NCBI GenBank assembly: GCA_017561285.1
Contig: JAFZDG010000207.1
Location: 1-6,943, forward strand
DNA length: 6,943 nucleotides
Direction of reading: 5' to 3'
From: Bacteroidaceae bacterium
Lineage (GTDB): Bacteria > Bacteroidota > Bacteroidia > Bacteroidales > Barnesiellaceae_A
Positions 4,240-6,943 of this stretch are shown here, one piece after another. Numbering within the stretch: position 1 is the first letter of the stretch; every line of letters begins with the position of its first letter. The notes below the pieces were generated by a model. That model worked only from the letters and a program-made list of their open reading frames with translations. It did not search any database and was not told where the DNA came from. The position numbers were made by a program, and so were the translations under genes.

Positions 4240-6591
4240 ATGATAGACCAACATACCATAGACCGCATCATAGATGCCGCCAATATTGTGGAGGTGGTAT
4301 CGGACTTTGTTACGTTGCGCCGACGTGGGGCAAACTATGTTGGTCTCTGTCCGTTTCACGACGAGAAAACCCCTTCATTCTCGGTATCTCCGGCACGCGG
4401 TATATGCAAATGCTTCAGTTGCGGAAAGGGCGGCAACTCGGTTCACTTCATTATGGAACACGAGCAGGTTTCGTATTACGAAGCACTGAAATATTTGGCA
4501 CGCAAATACAACATTGAAATACAAGAACGACAACTCAGCGAGGAGGAGAAGCAACGCAAAACCGACCGCGAGAGTATGCTCATTGTCAACGAATTTGCCC
4601 AGAAATTTTTCGCCACCAATCTGTTGGAAAATGTCGAGGGGCGATCGATAGGTTTAGGATACTTTCGCGAACGTGGATTTGGCGAGGATATTATCAAGAA
4701 ATTTGGCTTGGGATACTCGCCCGAAAAACGCGATGTTCTGGCACAAGAGGCTCTACGAAAAGGATATAAGAAAGACTACCTCATAAAAACAGGCTTGTGC
4801 CTGGAATCGCAACAAGGTTCGCTCTACGACCGCTACAAAGGTCGTGTTATATTTCCCATACACAGTTTGTCGGGCAAGGTAATAGCCTTTGGCGGTCGCA
4901 TATTGAAGAAAGACGACAAAGCTGCCAAATATGTCAACTCGCCCGAGTCGGAAGTATATCACAAAAGTGATGTACTCTACGGCATATATCACGCCAAACA
5001 AGCCATTGTCAAAAACGACTTCTGCTATCTTGTTGAGGGCTACACCGATGTGTTGTCAATGCACCAAGCCGGTATAGAAAATGTTGTAGCCTCATCGGGT
5101 ACCTCGCTCACTCCCGGACAAATACGTCTTATACACCGATTTACCAACAATATTACCGTATTGTACGATGGCGATGCCGCCGGTATAAAAGCCTCGATGC
5201 GCGGTATCGACCTCATCTTGCAAGAGGGTATGAACATCAAGGTGGTACTCCTACCCGATGGCGACGATCCCGACTCATTCTCCAAGAAACAGAGTGCAGC
5301 CGACTTTACGGCCTACATTCGCGCACACGAAACCGACTTCATTCGTTTCAAGACCAATCTCCTGCTCGAAGGTGCCGGCAATGATCCTATCAAGCGAGCC
5401 ACACTCATAGGCGATATTGTACGTTCTATAGCTATCATCCCCGATAACATCTTGCGCATCATCTATGTGCAAGATTGCGCCCGATTGCTGTCGGTCGACG
5501 AAAAGCTACTCTTACAAGAGGTAAACAACCTGCAACGAGACAAGCGCGAACAAGAGATAGCCAATACCGCCAACAAATATCGTCAACAACGCGAGAAACA
5601 AAACTATCCCGAGCCTACCTATCCACAACACCCATCAAGGGGCGGCACAGCTACCGGCTCTACACCGGTCGATATTCCGGCTCCGCCACAACCCCTACCC
5701 GAGCCTCCACTTGAGGTATATAATACACCGGGTAGCGCAGTAGAGGATATGCCTCAACCGCCTCTCGAACAATATACCGAGCCACAACCATCTATAACAG
5801 ATGACGCATCGCACACAGAGCCTATAAGGATTGACATACCCTCTGTCACAAAAGAGGATAAAATCATAGAAGAGTGTGAGCGCACGTTGGCACGCTATAT
5901 ACTGCGATATGGCTATGCCAAAATGTGCCAATACGACGAGAATGGCGAGCCATCGGAGTGCGAAGTTCTCGACTACATAACTCAAGAATTGGCTGCCGAC
6001 GAAATAGAAATATCGCATCCTGTCTATGCCGCTATCTTCAAAGATGCCCATAACATCGACCGCGATTTGGCTCGCCGATATGGCGATATGAAGCAAGAAC
6101 AAAGTTTGCCACGCCTGCGCGAAGCTCTACAAACGCAACTCGATGAGATACACAGCAAAGAAGATGCCGATGAGAAACTGCTCAAAATGGCCGAAGAGCG
6201 ATTCCTGACTGCGTGCGAAGCCGTACGTTACGAGGCCGAGATAGCCTACATCGGTCATACCTTTATCAACAATGCCAATATGGAGTTGAGCAGCGTAGCT
6301 ATAGACCTCATGAGCGATCGTCACCAATTGAGCAAGATACACACCAAATATCAGGTAATAGAGCGTGATGTGGATCGCCTCAACGAGCTGATACCTCGAG
6401 CCGTATTTGAGCTGAAAGATGCCATACTGATGCGCCGCATAGAGAGTCTGCGCAACGAACTCCGACAACAGCAATCGGACAACGAGCGTATGCTATACAT
6501 CATGGGACAGATTGCTCAATATATGGAAGTACGCAAGAGTCTGGCTATATACTTGGGCGAACGCATCGTCACAGCCAAGAGCAAGAACTAA
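4240..6591 (+). CDS. dnaG: DNA primase DnaG with a long C-terminal extension
   Basis: It makes RNA primers for chromosome replication at the fork, working with the DnaB helicase. The 783 residues are much longer than E. coli DnaG (581). The N-terminal CHC2 zinc domain shows C37-x2-H40-x17-C58-x2-C61. The catalytic core includes YKGRVIFPI (199-207) and FGGR (217-220). The TOPRIM domain has VEGYTD (265-270) with Glu266, LYDGDAAG (308-315) with Asp310 and Asp312, and the acidic motif DGDDPDSF (340-347); these bind metal. A core tail to about residue 440 is followed by a Pro-rich, low-complexity linker (about 455-535; APPQPLPEPP at 481-490). The remaining roughly 245 residues are charged, mostly helical with coiled-coil-like stretches, and include the expected helicase-interaction region. 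The ATG at 4240 starts the normal N-terminus (IDRIIDAANIVEVV, residues 7-20). It has its own promoter. No terminator is seen before the next gene, 57 bp on. Confidence 0.97.
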   Translation: MIDQHTIDRIIDAANIVEVVSDFVTLRRRGANYVGLCPFHDEKTPSFSVSPARGICKCFSCGKGGNSVHFIMEHEQVSYYEALKYLARKYNIEIQERQLSEEEKQRKTDRESMLIVNEFAQKFFATNLLENVEGRSIGLGYFRERGFGEDIIKKFGLGYSPEKRDVLAQEALRKGYKKDYLIKTGLCLESQQGSLYDRYKGRVIFPIHSLSGKVIAFGGRILKKDDKAAKYVNSPESEVYHKSDVLYGIYHAKQAIVKNDFCYLVEGYTDVLSMHQAGIENVVASSGTSLTPGQIRLIHRFTNNITVLYDGDAAGIKASMRGIDLILQEGMNIKVVLLPDGDDPDSFSKKQSAADFTAYIRAHETDFIRFKTNLLLEGAGNDPIKRATLIGDIVRSIAIIPDNILRIIYVQDCARLLSVDEKLLLQEVNNLQRDKREQEIANTANKYRQQREKQNYPEPTYPQHPSRGGTATGSTPVDIPAPPQPLPEPPLEVYNTPGSAVEDMPQPPLEQYTEPQPSITDDASHTEPIRIDIPSVTKEDKIIEECERTLARYILRYGYAKMCQYDENGEPSECEVLDYITQELAADEIEISHPVYAAIFKDAHNIDRDLARRYGDMKQEQSLPRLREALQTQLDEIHSKEDADEKLLKMAEERFLTACEAVRYEAEIAYIGHTFINNANMELSSVAIDLMSDRHQLSKIHTKYQVIERDVDRLNELIPRAVFELKDAILMRRIESLRNELRQQQSDNERMLYIMGQIAQYMEVRKSLAIYLGERIVTAKSKN

Positions 6592-6648
6592 GAAACAACC
6601 ATCGGCATACCACAAAAGACCTATATAACAACCTAAAATAATAAACTT

Positions 6649-6943
6649 ATGAAACACAAGTATTTATGGCTATTAGCAGCAGTGTTATTAAGCACATTTT
6701 CGCTCAAAGCACAAGAATCATCTTCTTTTGAAGGCGTATGGGATGCGGTAAAACAAACGCTTGTTATCAAATCTATCAAAATACAAGATATTGGAGATAA
6801 CAAGCTATTGGTAATGTTCAAGACCAAAGATGGTATAGAGCAAAAAGAAGTCGAAAAGCCATCGGGTAATAGTTTGATAGTAACCTTTATAGATGAAGTA
6901 AACTATGGAAAGTGGAGATTAGGATATAATAACCGCAGAAACG
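6649..6943 (+). CDS. 5' part of a gene for a small exported protein, family not recognised
   Basis: An open frame of 98 codons from ATG 6649 runs off the window. The N-terminus is a clear Sec signal peptide: MKHK, a hydrophobic core (YLWLLAAVLLSTFSL, residues 5-19), and a likely cleavage after KA (residues 20-21) before QESSS. The mature part opens with FEGVWD (28-33), like the F-x-G-x-W opening of some lipocalin-like or small beta-barrel periplasmic proteins of Bacteroidota. It continues with alternating strand-like segments (TLVIKSIKIQDI, KLLVMFKTKDG, NSLIVTFIDEV). This fold is only a guess. There is no Cys after the signal, so it is not a lipoprotein. It starts 57 bp after dnaG with no terminator or TAnnTTTG promoter in between, so it may be co-transcribed with dnaG. 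The signal peptide supports the start; the leader AATAATAAACTT before the ATG is A/T-rich. Confidence 0.8.
   Translation, partial: MKHKYLWLLAAVLLSTFSLKAQESSSFEGVWDAVKQTLVIKSIKIQDIGDNKLLVMFKTKDGIEQKEVEKPSGNSLIVTFIDEVNYGKWRLGYNNRRN

Overview
The window reads as ordinary chromosomal DNA of a member of the Bacteroidales (phylum Bacteroidota). Three things support this. Four upstream regions carry the Bacteroidota-type promoter pair: a TTTG/TTG box, 20-21 bp, then TAnnTTTG. None of the + strand starts has a convincing Shine-Dalgarno sequence. The proteins (SmpB, aspartase, DnaG with a long extra C-terminal part, a WG-repeat protein) also fit that group. Genus cannot be fixed from the sequence alone. 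All genes seen lie on the + strand.

Layout. Positions 1-183 hold the 3' end of a gene whose product ends in a histidine-rich tail. A 229-bp gap follows, with two inverted repeats and a promoter. Next is a tight pair: a five-helix Yip1-like membrane protein (413-949) and smpB (951-1412), one base apart. After a 97-bp gap with its own promoter comes a WG-repeat protein (1510-2355), closed by a strong intrinsic terminator (2387-2424). aspA (2594-4018), encoding aspartate ammonia-lyase, has its own promoter and a 12-bp-stem terminator (4046-4078). dnaG (4240-6591), encoding a 783-residue primase, follows with its own promoter and two small inverted repeats around it. The window ends inside a gene for a small exported protein (6649 onward) with no promoter of the same type in front of it.

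How the genes relate. Apart from the membrane protein/smpB pair and possibly dnaG with the exported-protein gene, these look like independent transcription units. SmpB serves ribosome rescue, AspA links aspartate to fumarate (useful for fumarate respiration in anaerobes), and DnaG primes DNA replication. No mobile element, CRISPR array, tRNA or rRNA was seen. I found no convincing undescribed multi-gene system. The least explained pieces are the His-rich tail, the WG-repeat protein, the long C-terminal part of DnaG, the final exported protein, and small inverted repeats at promoters.
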